Source of the DNA: Bacillota bacterium
GTDB taxonomy: Bacteria > Bacillota > Clostridia > Christensenellales > UMGS416
Length of the DNA stretch: 11,760 nucleotides
Direction: 5' to 3'
NCBI GenBank assembly: GCA_023422005.1
Contig: JAEZSC010000001.1
Coordinates: 1-11,760 of the forward strand
Position numbers and translations under genes: made by a program. The first letter of the stretch is position 1. Each line of letters starts with the position of its first letter. Of the stretch, positions 1 through 6,084 are shown piece after piece. The notes under the pieces are model-generated. The model saw nothing but the letters and a program-made list of their open reading frames with translations, made no database searches and was not told the origin of the DNA.

Positions 1-96
1 AATCTGGCTGGTCAAACGACCCAACGGCTTGCCGGCCGCGTCGATGACAAACCACTTTTTCTCGACCGTCTCGGCCTTTGCCATGAACGTATCCAT
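1..96 (-). CDS. rplM: Ribosomal protein L13, 5' part only (gene runs off the left edge)
   Basis: Thirty-two N-terminal codons are visible, starting MDTFMAKAETVEKKW and continuing with FVIDAAGKPLGRLTSQI. The pattern of a short basic start, E-x-x-x-K-W, a V-I/V-D-A stretch and G-K-x-L-G-R-L is the familiar N-terminus of bacterial L13, a 50S subunit protein. The start ATG at 94-96 (read on minus) has a perfect AGGAGG at 103-108 six bases upstream, so the start is secure. A consensus promoter and an untranslated leader precede it. In most bacteria rpsI (S9) follows rplM, but that would lie outside the window. Identification is by recognised family sequence; only the C-terminal remainder is missing, because of the window edge. 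Confidence 0.93.
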   Translation of the reverse strand, partial: MDTFMAKAETVEKKWFVIDAAGKPLGRLTSQI

Positions 97-204
97 GAAG
101 TCCCTCCTAAAAATCGCAATGCGCCGGGCTTCGGAGTGGGGGTACCGCAGCCTTGTCATTGCCCGCGCTGATTTGCGGCCGGGGCTATTGGCCGAATTGA
201 CGCA
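97..204 (-). promoter_or_regulatory. rplM 5' leader with a long-range stem, possible L13 autoregulatory leader
   Basis: About 108 nt of untranslated RNA separate the predicted transcription start (near 204) from the rplM ATG. On the minus strand GCAATG (157-162) can pair with CATTGC (116-121), closing a 35-nt GC-rich apical region just before the AGGAGG. L13 leaders that bind the r-protein are known in Bacillota. That this is one is inferred from position and the stem; I cannot match it to the known consensus by eye. Confidence 0.4.
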
Positions 205-210
205 ACGGTT

Positions 211-239
211 ATTTTACTATAATCCGTCAACGGTGTCAA
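211..239 (-). promoter_or_regulatory. Sigma-A type promoter of rplM
   Basis: On the minus strand the -35 box is TTGACA (234-239), a perfect consensus. A 17-base spacer (217-233) leads to TAAAAT (211-216), five of six matches to the -10 consensus. Such a near-ideal promoter suits a highly expressed ribosomal protein gene. Confidence 0.85.
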
Positions 240-330
240 CGCATTTATGCAGGAATTCAGCGAAAAAATGCCTCCCCGACGAGACAAAACGCGATCGAAG
301 CAAATATGGAACATTTGTTTTATGATCATT

Positions 331-359
331 TTGTCCATGGAAAGCCGCCGCGGAATACT
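331..359 (+). promoter_or_regulatory. Candidate weak promoter for the tandem GNAT gene
   Basis: TTGTCC (331-336), 17 bases, then AATACT (354-359) is the best sigma-A-like pair between the divergent rplM promoter and the ATG at 397. It has four of six matches in each box. It would give a short leader of about 30 nt. This is only a candidate. Confidence 0.35.
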
Positions 360-396
360 GTAGGATGATTGTATCTCAATTTGAAAGGTTTTTACC

Positions 397-1221
397 ATGC
401 CCATAATCATAGATAACCCGCAGCAGGATCAGCGCGGCAACAGCAAAGAGAATATCTTCATCGCCACGCTGGACGGGCAATATCTCGGCCACGCCTATGC
501 CTGGGCATATGAGAATCACCATACGGCCTATGAGCGGCCATGGAATGTGTATTTTGAGGTGAACCCGGAACCGCAGTACGACACCGCACTGAGAGAGGCG
601 GTGCGCGACGAGTTGTACGACCGGGTATACGCGCGCGCTCTGGAGCTGCGCGCTGCGCGCCCCGAACTGCCCGCGCGCGTCTACACATCCGCACAGACCG
701 AGGAGGCTCTGGCCTTCTTCGTGCGAAAAGGGCTGCGGGGTGACGACGCCATAACGCTGATGGAAGGGCCGCTCCCCGCGGCGGAACCGGCCCCCCTGCC
801 CTGCGGCCATACCTTGGTGGCCTGCGACTTGGACGACCCCGCGCAGCTGGATGCATACAGGCAAGCCCACGGCATCGTCTTCGTGACACCGCTTAATGAC
901 GAGGAATTTGACCAGCATCGCCGGATGCCCCACTTTTCGATGTTCCGCCTGGTGTGCCAAGGGGAGACTCTGGCCTGGGCGCAGGTGTTCCAGCGGGACG
1001 ACTCCGGCCATGTGGAAACACTATTCGTAACGGACGGCGCCCGCAACAGGGGCTTGGGGCGTATGATGCTCTCGCACATGCTGCGGCTCTTTCGGGATTG
1101 GGGCTGCCAGAGCACCACGCTGGAGGTGTGGCTGCGCAACCGACGCGCCGTGAAGCTGTACGAATCCTTCGGATATCAAAAGATTAAGACGCAGCTGTAC
1201 TTTCCGGGAATTGACCTGTAG
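397..1221 (+). CDS. Two-domain GNAT-family N-acetyltransferase
   Basis: The 274-residue protein looks like two GNAT folds in tandem. The C-terminal half (about 155-274) is the clear acetyltransferase: its acetyl-CoA loop reads R216-N-R-G-L-G221 (the R/Q-x-x-G-x-G/A motif) followed by a helix, a strand (TLEVWLRN) and the late GNAT block AVKLYESFGY at 251-260. The N-terminal half (about 15-125) has GNAT-like strand content and a block TEEALAFFVRKGLRG resembling the final helix-and-strand of the fold, but no intact acetyl-CoA loop, so it is probably a degenerate, non-catalytic copy. The start at 397 has GAAAGG eight bases upstream. The gene is followed by a separately promoted regulator whose -35 box overlaps its last codons. 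The acceptor substrate cannot be read from the sequence. Confidence 0.8.
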   Translation: MPIIIDNPQQDQRGNSKENIFIATLDGQYLGHAYAWAYENHHTAYERPWNVYFEVNPEPQYDTALREAVRDELYDRVYARALELRAARPELPARVYTSAQTEEALAFFVRKGLRGDDAITLMEGPLPAAEPAPLPCGHTLVACDLDDPAQLDAYRQAHGIVFVTPLNDEEFDQHRRMPHFSMFRLVCQGETLAWAQVFQRDDSGHVETLFVTDGARNRGLGRMMLSHMLRLFRDWGCQSTTLEVWLRNRRAVKLYESFGYQKIKTQLYFPGIDL

Positions 1222-1239
1222 GCAGGAATGCTCTAAAAT
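1211..1239 (+). promoter_or_regulatory. Promoter of the PocR/AraC regulator
   Basis: TTGACC (1211-1216), a 17-base spacer and TAAAAT (1234-1239) form a near-consensus sigma-A promoter. The -35 lies inside the last codons and stop of the upstream GNAT gene. Transcription would start near 1246. This rules out translation from the upstream TTG at 1245 and favours the ATG at 1290 or 1296. Confidence 0.75.
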
Positions 1240-1295
1240 GAATCTTGAGGTTGAGCGTGCCATACAAACGCAAGGCCGCTTCCCGAAGGATGGAA

Positions 1296-2624
1296 ATGAC
1301 GCGCAAAGAATCTGTTATTACAGACTCCTCTTCCCTGCCGAACATCGCCGAGGTGCTCAACCCGGCGGATTTACGCCGGTTGCTCAATTCCTATACCTAT
1401 TCCACCGGGTTGGGCGCCGTGTTCGTAGGCGCCGACCGCACAACGGTGATACATTCCGACCAATACGACCAGCACTGCCGGTTCTGCTCCACAATACAAA
1501 GCTGCGCACTGGGCTCTGAGCGCTGCCGCGATTTCATGCTCAAGGCCGGCCAGCAGGCCGCAAGCCTGGGCGAGACCTACATCACCCGCTGCCACGCGGG
1601 CCTGGTGGAGCTGTTTGCACCGGTGCTGTTCAACAGCCTCTATATCGGCACCGTGGCCTGCGGGCCGGTGCTGCTGTGGGAGCTGGACGACATGGCCCGC
1701 CAGGAGATCGCCGCGCGCACCGCCGATCTTGGCATCAACGGCCATGATTTACTGCAGGAATGCGAGAACATCCGCATCTATTCGGGCAAGACCATTCAGG
1801 CCTCGGCGGATCTGCTCTTTATGGCCGTCAACCATCTGGCCCGGGCTGGCTTGGCCACGCTGGAGCACCGCAAGGAGCTCACCAGCCAGCAGGCCCGCAT
1901 CGCCGAACTCGTCTTTGAAAAGAAGCAGGCCGAGGAGACCATCTCGGCACTGGAGGCATCCACGCCTCACAGCTACCCGCTGCACAAGGAAAAAGAGCTG
2001 CTGGGCCGCGTACGCCTGGGCGACCGCACCGGCGCCAAGGAGATCCTCAACGACATACTCGGTGAAATATTCTTCCACAACTCCGGTAACCTGGACGTGC
2101 TCAAGGCCAGGGTGCTGGAGCTGGTCGTGATGCTGAGCCGGGCGGCGGTGGAGGGCGGCGCGCAACTGGACAAGATGCTGGGCCTCAATTATGAGCTGGT
2201 CACGGGCATCCTGCGCCTTACAACGTTCGACGAGCTGTGCGTGGCCATCAAGGACACGCTGGACACCATGCTGGACAACGTGTATGTGACCCGAAACGTG
2301 AAGAACGCCGAGACACTGAGCCAAGTGCTGCGATACATCCGTGAGAACTATTCCCAGCCCATCACGCTGGATGAGGTGGCCCGCAGCGTGTTCCTGAGCC
2401 CCTTCTATTTCAGCCACCTGTTTATGGATGAGCTGGGCATCACCTTCATGGAATATCTGACCCGTGTGCGCATGGAGGAGGCCAAAAAGCTGCTGGGCGA
2501 CAAGGCTCTCAGCATGCAGGCCATCGCCGAAAGCGTGGGCTATGACGACGCCAGCTACTTCAGCAAGGTGTTCAAAAAGAACGTCGGCGTAACGCCAAAC
2601 AAGTACCGGGCCCGGTTGCCTTAA
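1296..2624 (+). CDS. PocR-domain AraC/XylS-family transcriptional regulator
   Basis: A 442-residue DNA-binding regulator. Residues about 20-185 form a PocR-type sensory domain, with LNPADLRRLLNSYTYSTGL at its start, a cysteine cluster (C61, C64, C70, C77) and C99 in the conserved 'C-H-A-G-L-x-E-x-x-A-P' block. In PocR relatives this domain is a ligand sensor linked to cobalamin-dependent pathways, and the cysteines could bind metal. Residues 190-222 are a likely coiled coil. After a helical linker, residues 340-440 form the double helix-turn-helix of AraC proteins, including ITLDEVARSVFLSPFYFSHLF and the second-motif block VGYDDASYFSKVFKKNVGVTP. I chose the ATG at 1296 because GAAGG lies six bases upstream; ATG 1290 is the alternative. 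A gap of about 100 bases separates it from the corrinoid gene, its likely target. The ligand is unknown. Confidence 0.88.
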   Translation: MTRKESVITDSSSLPNIAEVLNPADLRRLLNSYTYSTGLGAVFVGADRTTVIHSDQYDQHCRFCSTIQSCALGSERCRDFMLKAGQQAASLGETYITRCHAGLVELFAPVLFNSLYIGTVACGPVLLWELDDMARQEIAARTADLGINGHDLLQECENIRIYSGKTIQASADLLFMAVNHLARAGLATLEHRKELTSQQARIAELVFEKKQAEETISALEASTPHSYPLHKEKELLGRVRLGDRTGAKEILNDILGEIFFHNSGNLDVLKARVLELVVMLSRAAVEGGAQLDKMLGLNYELVTGILRLTTFDELCVAIKDTLDTMLDNVYVTRNVKNAETLSQVLRYIRENYSQPITLDEVARSVFLSPFYFSHLFMDELGITFMEYLTRVRMEEAKKLLGDKALSMQAIAESVGYDDASYFSKVFKKNVGVTPNKYRARLP

Positions 2625-2668
2625 GAGCAATATTTTCCTTTTGTACAGCAGGATTGCACATGGGGATT

Positions 2669-2706
2669 GATAGTCTATCTGCTATACTATATGCGACTGC
2701 TACACT
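2669..2706 (+). promoter_or_regulatory. Corrinoid-gene promoter: extended -10 with dyad and direct repeats
   Basis: TGC-TATACT at 2680-2688 is an extended -10 box. No good -35 box lies 16-18 bases upstream. In its place is an 11-bp palindrome, GATAG-T-CTATC (2669-2679). CTGCTATACT (2679-2688) recurs as CTGCTACACT (2697-2706), one mismatch and 18 bases later. A weak -35 with paired repeats fits an activated promoter, and the AraC-type regulator upstream is the obvious candidate; the binding itself is inferred. Confidence 0.5.
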
Positions 2707-2727
2707 GCATACTAGGAGGAAACACGT

Positions 2728-3363
2728 ATGGCAAACCTACGCGAAATCGCCGATCTCCTGAAAGCCGGCCGCGCCCCCAAGGTCAAGGAAGCGGTACAGA
2801 AAGCCATTGACGAAGGCGTCTCCGCCGAAAAGATCCTCAAAGAAGGTCTGATCGTAGGCATGGGCGAAATTGGCGTACTGTTCAAGAACAATGAGGTGTA
2901 TGTGCCCGAAGTTCTCATCGCCGCCCGCGCTATGTATGCCGGTCTTGACCTGCTCAAGCCCATCCTCGCCGCAGCCGGCGTGGAATCCGCTGGCCGCGTG
3001 GCCATCGGCACCGTGAAGGGCGACCTGCATGACATCGGCAAGAATCTGGTCTCCATGATGCTGGAAGGCGCCGGCTTCACCGTCGTCGATCTGGGCATTG
3101 ACGTGAGCCCCGAGAAGTTTGTGGAAGCCATCGAGAATCAGAACATTCAGATCATCTGCATGTCCGCGCTGCTCACGACGACGATGCCCAACATGAAGAG
3201 CACCATCGATCTGATCAACGCCAAGGGCCTGCGCAGCAAGGTCAAGATCATGATTGGCGGCGCGCCTGTGACCCAGGCCTATGCCGACGAGATCGGCGCC
3301 GACGGTTATTCCGACGACGCGGCTTCCGCTGTCGACCTGGCCAAGAGCCTCATCGGCGCCTAA
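2728..3363 (+). CDS. Methyltransferase-type corrinoid (B12-binding) protein
   Basis: A 211-residue cytosolic protein that carries a cobalamin cofactor and shuttles methyl groups between a substrate methyltransferase and a second methyltransferase. Residues 1-88 are the helical cap domain. Residues 89-211 are the B12-binding Rossmann domain with the base-off/His-on signature D99-L-H101-D-I-G104 (H101 would ligate cobalt), then S146-A-L-L-T-T-T-M and G177-G-A-P-V. The size and both domains match MtaC/MtbC/MttC-like proteins and the corrinoid proteins of acetogen O-demethylases, so it is complete. AGGAGG lies eight bases before the ATG. No methyltransferase or reductive activator is nearby, so it is an orphan here and its methyl donor cannot be assigned. 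A PocR/AraC regulator lies upstream and a strong terminator downstream. Confidence 0.92.
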   Translation: MANLREIADLLKAGRAPKVKEAVQKAIDEGVSAEKILKEGLIVGMGEIGVLFKNNEVYVPEVLIAARAMYAGLDLLKPILAAAGVESAGRVAIGTVKGDLHDIGKNLVSMMLEGAGFTVVDLGIDVSPEKFVEAIENQNIQIICMSALLTTTMPNMKSTIDLINAKGLRSKVKIMIGGAPVTQAYADEIGADGYSDDAASAVDLAKSLIGA

Positions 3364-3370
3364 GCGCCTT

Positions 3371-3574
3371 TCGCCCAGCGGCGCTGTTGCGCCTCGGCGA
3401 TCCGGACCTTTGTTCCAACTAATGTTTGTCGCCCACCGACGGTTGTCGGTGGGCGACATTTTGCTTTGAGTCCTCATTGCTGTTTTTTGAAACGATGAAC
3501 CGCCTGCGGGCAATGTTCCGTATTTTTTCTTACTTTTGTTTCGTTTTCTTCCGCCGGATGAACCGTCGGTCGGT
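3371..3574 (+). repeat. Four-hairpin intergenic repeat, copy A
   Basis: Four stem-loops follow one another. HP1 is 3371-3400: TCGCC/GGCGA outside, GGCGC-TGTT-GCGCC inside. HP2 is 3428-3457, 13 bp. HP3 is 3497-3518: GAAC/GTTC with GCC-TGCG-GGC. HP4 is 3551-3569: CCGCCGG-ATGAA-CCGTCGG with one mismatch, followed by TCGGT. Order and spacing match the copy at 8175-8381. It starts eight bases after the corrinoid stop codon and fills most of the 237-base gap before the convergent gene. I recognise no named family. It could be an RNA element, an interspersed repeat, or a terminator cluster. Confidence 0.7.
3428..3467 (+). terminator. Rho-independent terminator after the corrinoid gene
   Basis: A perfect 13-bp stem (3428-3440 with 3445-3457), loop GGTT, is followed by ATTTTGCTTT. 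It ends the plus-strand transcript facing the convergent YdcF-like gene. The same hairpin is the second stem-loop of the repeat element at 3371-3574, and its counterpart in the other copy is at 8233-8262. Confidence 0.85.
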
Positions 3575-3600
3575 TATAGCATCACGATTCTTGTTTGTTT

Positions 3601-4179
3601 TTAAGATGCGTTGTCCTCACCCGCTCCCGCGCCGGTGCGGCGGATCAGTACATAAAAAAGCTTCGTGCATTTGAGCAGCTCCGTGAGCACCTTGAAGACG
3701 CCCAGCGGCGTGTACTGCCAGTTGCCCCGGCTGATGCCGCGGGTGTCGGCCGGGCACACGGCAAAACGCACGCTGGGGAAGGCCCGCCGATAATCCTGTA
3801 GGCAGCGCCGGGCGTGATAGGCCTGGCAGCACAGTATCGCCGTGTTCACTGGGATGCCCCGATGCCGGCACAGCCGGGCACTCAGTCGGGCGTTGTCCAC
3901 CGTGTGCCGGGCGCGGTCTTCCCGCAGGATGGCCTCCTCGGGCACTCCGGCACTCAAAAGCGCATCGCGCATGGCCTCCCACTCGCTCCCAACACCCCGG
4001 CCGTGGAACAGCCAGCGGCTGCCGCTGGGAAGCACCAGCGGCGCAAAGCCCCGCAGATAGAGCGAGGCAGCCCGCCGCACCGGTTCGGCGCTGGGGCTGC
4101 CCGCGATGAAGATGATGTCCGACGGCTCGGGCGGATGCTCCACAAACAGCCAAGCCGTGACGCGCTCTAGGATTGCCAT
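3601..4179 (-). CDS. YdcF-like protein (DUF218 family)
   Basis: A 192-residue protein of the YdcF/SanA/DUF218 group, whose members have a Rossmann-like fold and poorly defined function, often linked to the cell envelope. Visible family blocks are D21-I-I-F-I-A-G-S-P followed by A-E-P-V-R-R-A-A-S-L-Y (the 'repeated-name-and-count' helix), L50-P-S-G-S near 'lvlSGg', E67-x-E-A-M-R-D-A-L-L, the E87-D-R-A-R-H-T-V-D-N-A-R block corresponding to 'E-x-x-S-x-x-T-x-x-N', and C118-Q-A-Y-H-A-R-R. No signal peptide or N-terminal membrane helix is seen. The same frame is open far upstream, but that part is antisense-like low-complexity and overlaps the GNAT gene. The first sensible ATG is at 4179, which overlaps the upstream stop by 13 nt, suggesting translational coupling; its own ribosome site is weak. 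Last gene of the operon. Confidence 0.75.
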   Translation of the reverse strand: MAILERVTAWLFVEHPPEPSDIIFIAGSPSAEPVRRAASLYLRGFAPLVLPSGSRWLFHGRGVGSEWEAMRDALLSAGVPEEAILREDRARHTVDNARLSARLCRHRGIPVNTAILCCQAYHARRCLQDYRRAFPSVRFAVCPADTRGISRGNWQYTPLGVFKVLTELLKCTKLFYVLIRRTGAGAGEDNAS

Positions 4180-4730
4180 TGTTCCATGGGGACCAGCGAA
4201 TGGTACCAGTACAGCGCTGTGTCGCCGCGGCTCTGCGTCGTGTTGTAAATGGCCAGGTCCACGCCCATGAGCCAAAAGCCGTAGTGCGCATAAAAGCGGC
4301 ACGCGTTGGCGTTGCTGGCTTGGGTCTCCAGCCGCAGCGCCTGATAGCCGCGCTCCCGGGCATAGGCCGTCACAGCGTCCATCAGCGCCCGGGCGATGCC
4401 GCGGCCCCGGTGGTCCCGGCGCACCCGCAGGTCGCTCACCTGCAGCATGCCATTCCACCAGCGGTAAGCGTGGATCTGCCCCACGCACTGCTCGCCGCTC
4501 AGCGCGAAGAACACCACGCCGTCCTGGCGCTCCTCGTACGCATCGTCGGGGTAGGTGCGCACCGAGGGGCGCTCGAGCTTCTCGAACTCGTACATGTAGA
4601 AGCCGCCTTCGTTGTAGGGGATCAGCGTCTCCTCCACGTCGTACTCGCTGGGAAAGCAGTTGAAGAGATGGCGGTTCTCCTCACTCATCGTCACCAGGCG
4701 GAAGCTCGTCGTGCCCTCATCACTTGCCAT
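4167..4730 (-). CDS. GNAT acetyltransferase resembling streptothricin acetyltransferases
   Basis: A 187-residue GNAT enzyme. The acetyl-CoA loop is R108-G-R-G-I-A113, after the strand LQVSDLRVRRDHRG. The following segment, RLETQASNANACRFYAHYGFWLMGVDL and then TALYWYHS, has the same arrangement as the SatA/Sat4 streptothricin acetyltransferases (RLETQ-N-x-x-A-C-x-x-Y-x-x-x-G-F ... G-x-D-L ... T-A-x-Y-W-Y). Family members acetylate a lysine-type amino group, and some confer streptothricin (nourseothricin) resistance; resistance here is inference, since chromosomal homologues often have other roles. The ATG at 4730 overlaps the flavin reductase stop by 11 nt. A second in-frame ATG 14 codons in (MSEENRH) is an alternative start. 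Third gene of the thuA-led operon. Confidence 0.83.
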   Translation of the reverse strand: MASDEGTTSFRLVTMSEENRHLFNCFPSEYDVEETLIPYNEGGFYMYEFEKLERPSVRTYPDDAYEERQDGVVFFALSGEQCVGQIHAYRWWNGMLQVSDLRVRRDHRGRGIARALMDAVTAYARERGYQALRLETQASNANACRFYAHYGFWLMGVDLAIYNTTQSRGDTALYWYHSLVPMEQWQS

Positions 4731-5223
4731 AACTGTCTACAACCTCGGCGAAGAACAGCGTGTGGTAGTTGTGGTCCGCGTACATGCCGCGGTCGATCAC
4801 CTCGTCCATGTGCATCGGGCTCATGTCGGTCGTATAGAGCACACGGCACTCAAAGTGCAGCGCCGCCTGCGCCACGACCGGCACGGGCACCGCGCGCCCC
4901 GGTTGCGCCGTGAGGCCCATCTCGGCGAACTTGTCCACATCACGGCCGCACTTGGTGCCGCAGAAGGCCAGTTCCTTGTTAAGCGTACCCTCCGCCGGGA
5001 TGCTGACCGTGGCATAGCCGCTCTTGCGCAGCAGCTCATGGGTGTAGCGCGTGAAGCGCACCGGCAGTATGATCACCGGCTTGGCCCAGAAAACGCCGGC
5101 GGCGCTCCAGCTCATCGTCATCGTGTTGACACGGCCATCGTGTGCGGTGGTTAAAAACGCGCCTTTGCCGCCCATGGGCTCCATGTATTGGCCGGCCAGT
5201 TTGCTCCATTCACTCCAGTTCAT
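4720..5223 (-). CDS. Flavin reductase-like (flavoredoxin family) FMN-binding protein
   Basis: A 167-residue protein with the split-barrel flavin reductase-like fold. Supporting blocks are G21-A-F-L-T-T-A-x-x-G-R-V-N-T-M-T-M-S-W (the FMN-contacting beginning), P49-V-I-I-L-P-V-R, R59-Y-T, and the later C88-G-T-K-C-G-R-D-V-D-K-F block corresponding to the usual 'sg...gr..dKf'. Relatives bind FMN and accept electrons from NAD(P)H or an iron-sulfur donor; the physiological partner is unknown. GGGAGG lies eight bases before the ATG at 5223. Twenty-one bases separate it from the thuA-like stop and it overlaps the next gene by 11 nt, so it is the second gene of a tight operon. It may reduce or protect a substrate handled by the neighbouring enzymes. 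Confidence 0.85.
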   Translation of the reverse strand: MNWSEWSKLAGQYMEPMGGKGAFLTTAHDGRVNTMTMSWSAAGVFWAKPVIILPVRFTRYTHELLRKSGYATVSIPAEGTLNKELAFCGTKCGRDVDKFAEMGLTAQPGRAVPVPVVAQAALHFECRVLYTTDMSPMHMDEVIDRGMYADHNYHTLFFAEVVDSYGK

Positions 5224-5244
5224 TGGACTAGCCTCCCATTCTTA

Positions 5245-5985
5245 TTATTCGACGTAGGGTTCGCCGTGCAGATCGGTGTTGTTGCGATAGGTGATCTGCG
5301 CCATGGCCCGGGGGCGGCGCACATAGCGCACGCCGTTGGTGATGACGCGCTGCACTTCCTTCTGGTGGAAGATCGGCATGGTCTCGTGGCCGGGGCTGAA
5401 ATAGAACACCTTGCCCAGGCCGCGGGTCAGCGTGAAGCCGCTGCGCAACACCTCGCCGCCGGAATACCAGCTGATGAAAATCAGTTCATCGGGCTGGGGA
5501 ATGTTGAAGTGCTCGGAATAGGTCTCGGTGTGGGGAATCTCAAAGAAATCGTCGATGCCGGCGGCAATGGGATGAGCGGGATTCACGACCCACACGCGCT
5601 CCAGATCGCCACTCTCGCGCCAGGAGAGCAGGTTGCTGGCCGTACCGCACACCTTTTGAAAAATCTTGGACGCGTGACCGCTGTGCAGCACCACCAAGCC
5701 CATGCCCTCCACAACGATGCGATTGAACACCTTGCGCACGACCTCGTCGCTGACCTCTTCGTGGGCCATGTGGCCCCACCACACCAGCACATCGGTGTCG
5801 TCCAGCACATCGTCGGTCAGGCCATGCTCAGGCTGATCCAGCGTGGCGGTGCGCACGACGATGTCCTCTTCCCTGCCCAGAAACGCGGCAATGGCGTTGT
5901 GCATGCCGTCGGGATAAACGGCCTTGACATTTTCATGGGTCAGCTCGTGACGATACTCATTCCATACGGTTACGCGGGTCTTCAT
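5245..5985 (-). CDS. ThuA-like domain protein (trehalose-utilisation family)
   Basis: A 246-residue protein of the ThuA-like, class I amidotransferase-like fold. Family marks include V3-x-V-W-N-E-Y-R-H-E near the start, the acidic strand D65-V-L-V-W-W-G-H72 followed by H75-E-E-V, V98-V-L-H-S-G-H104 (where glutamine amidotransferases have the nucleophile, ThuA proteins have this His-rich loop), P137-A-H-P-I-A-A-G-I, and S197-P-G-H-E. ThuA of Sinorhizobium/Agrobacterium is tied to disaccharide (trehalose/sucrose) catabolism through 3-keto sugars; many members are uncharacterised and the substrate here is inferred only at that level. AGGAGG sits five bases before the ATG at 5985. It is the first gene of the operon and follows a promoter with a palindromic operator candidate. 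Confidence 0.88.
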   Translation of the reverse strand: MKTRVTVWNEYRHELTHENVKAVYPDGMHNAIAAFLGREEDIVVRTATLDQPEHGLTDDVLDDTDVLVWWGHMAHEEVSDEVVRKVFNRIVVEGMGLVVLHSGHASKIFQKVCGTASNLLSWRESGDLERVWVVNPAHPIAAGIDDFFEIPHTETYSEHFNIPQPDELIFISWYSGGEVLRSGFTLTRGLGKVFYFSPGHETMPIFHQKEVQRVITNGVRYVRRPRAMAQITYRNNTDLHGEPYVE

Positions 5986-6021
5986 CGTTGCCTCCTATTG
6001 TGTGCCGCAACATCGGCGCAA

Positions 6022-6038
6022 AGCGTTATGTTAACGCT
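6022..6038. promoter_or_regulatory. Perfect 17-bp palindrome over the thuA start point (operator candidate)
   Basis: AGCGTTA (6022-6028), TGT, TAACGCT (6032-6038) is a perfect inverted repeat. It begins immediately downstream of the -10 box (6039-6044), so it covers the predicted transcription start near 6032. This is the position of a simple repressor operator, as used by LacI- or GntR-type sugar regulators. No regulator gene is adjacent, so the protein is unknown. Confidence 0.55.
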
Positions 6039-6066
6039 ATCTTACCATAATCCGGTATGAAAACAA
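6039..6066 (-). promoter_or_regulatory. Promoter of the thuA-led operon
   Basis: On the minus strand TTGTTT (6061-6066) is followed by a 16-base spacer and TAAGAT (6039-6044). The leader of about 45 nt ends in AGGAGG. The -35 overlaps the T-rich tail of a possible recG terminator, so the two genes are packed back to back. Confidence 0.6.
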
Positions 6067-6084
6067 AGCAACGCTGCGCCGCTT
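6060..6084 (-). terminator. Possible weak terminator after recG
   Basis: On the minus strand AAGCGGC can pair with GTTGCTT around loop GCAGC (6066-6084; seven pairs, two of them G-U), followed by TGTTTTC. It overlaps the recG stop codon and the downstream promoter. The stem is modest, so this is tentative. Confidence 0.35.

Noticed and set aside
1245..1295. TTG start at 1245 for the PocR/AraC regulator
   Set aside because: The promoter at 1211-1239 would start transcription at about 1246, so this codon would not be in the mRNA with a ribosome site; GAAGG supports ATG 1296.
1749..2630. Minus-strand 293-codon open frame opposite the PocR/AraC regulator
   Set aside because: It is antisense to a gene with clear PocR and AraC motifs and has no ribosome site or recognisable domain.
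3371..3574. Regularly spaced hairpins as a CRISPR-like array
   Set aside because: The units are not identical repeats, the spacing is 57-68 bases, there are only four units and no cas gene is near. The structure, not the sequence, is what recurs.
4180..4488. Longer N-terminus for the YdcF-like protein (open frame continues to 4488)
   Set aside because: The extra residues are Arg/Ala/Gly/Pro-rich shadow sequence lying inside the Sat-like GNAT gene, which has clear motifs in its own frame; the family homology begins at ATG 4179.
5188..6060. Plus-strand 290-codon open frame opposite the thuA-like gene
   Set aside because: It is antisense to a clear ThuA-family gene, has no recognisable motif and is rich in His/Ala/Gly, as expected of a complement frame in GC-rich DNA.
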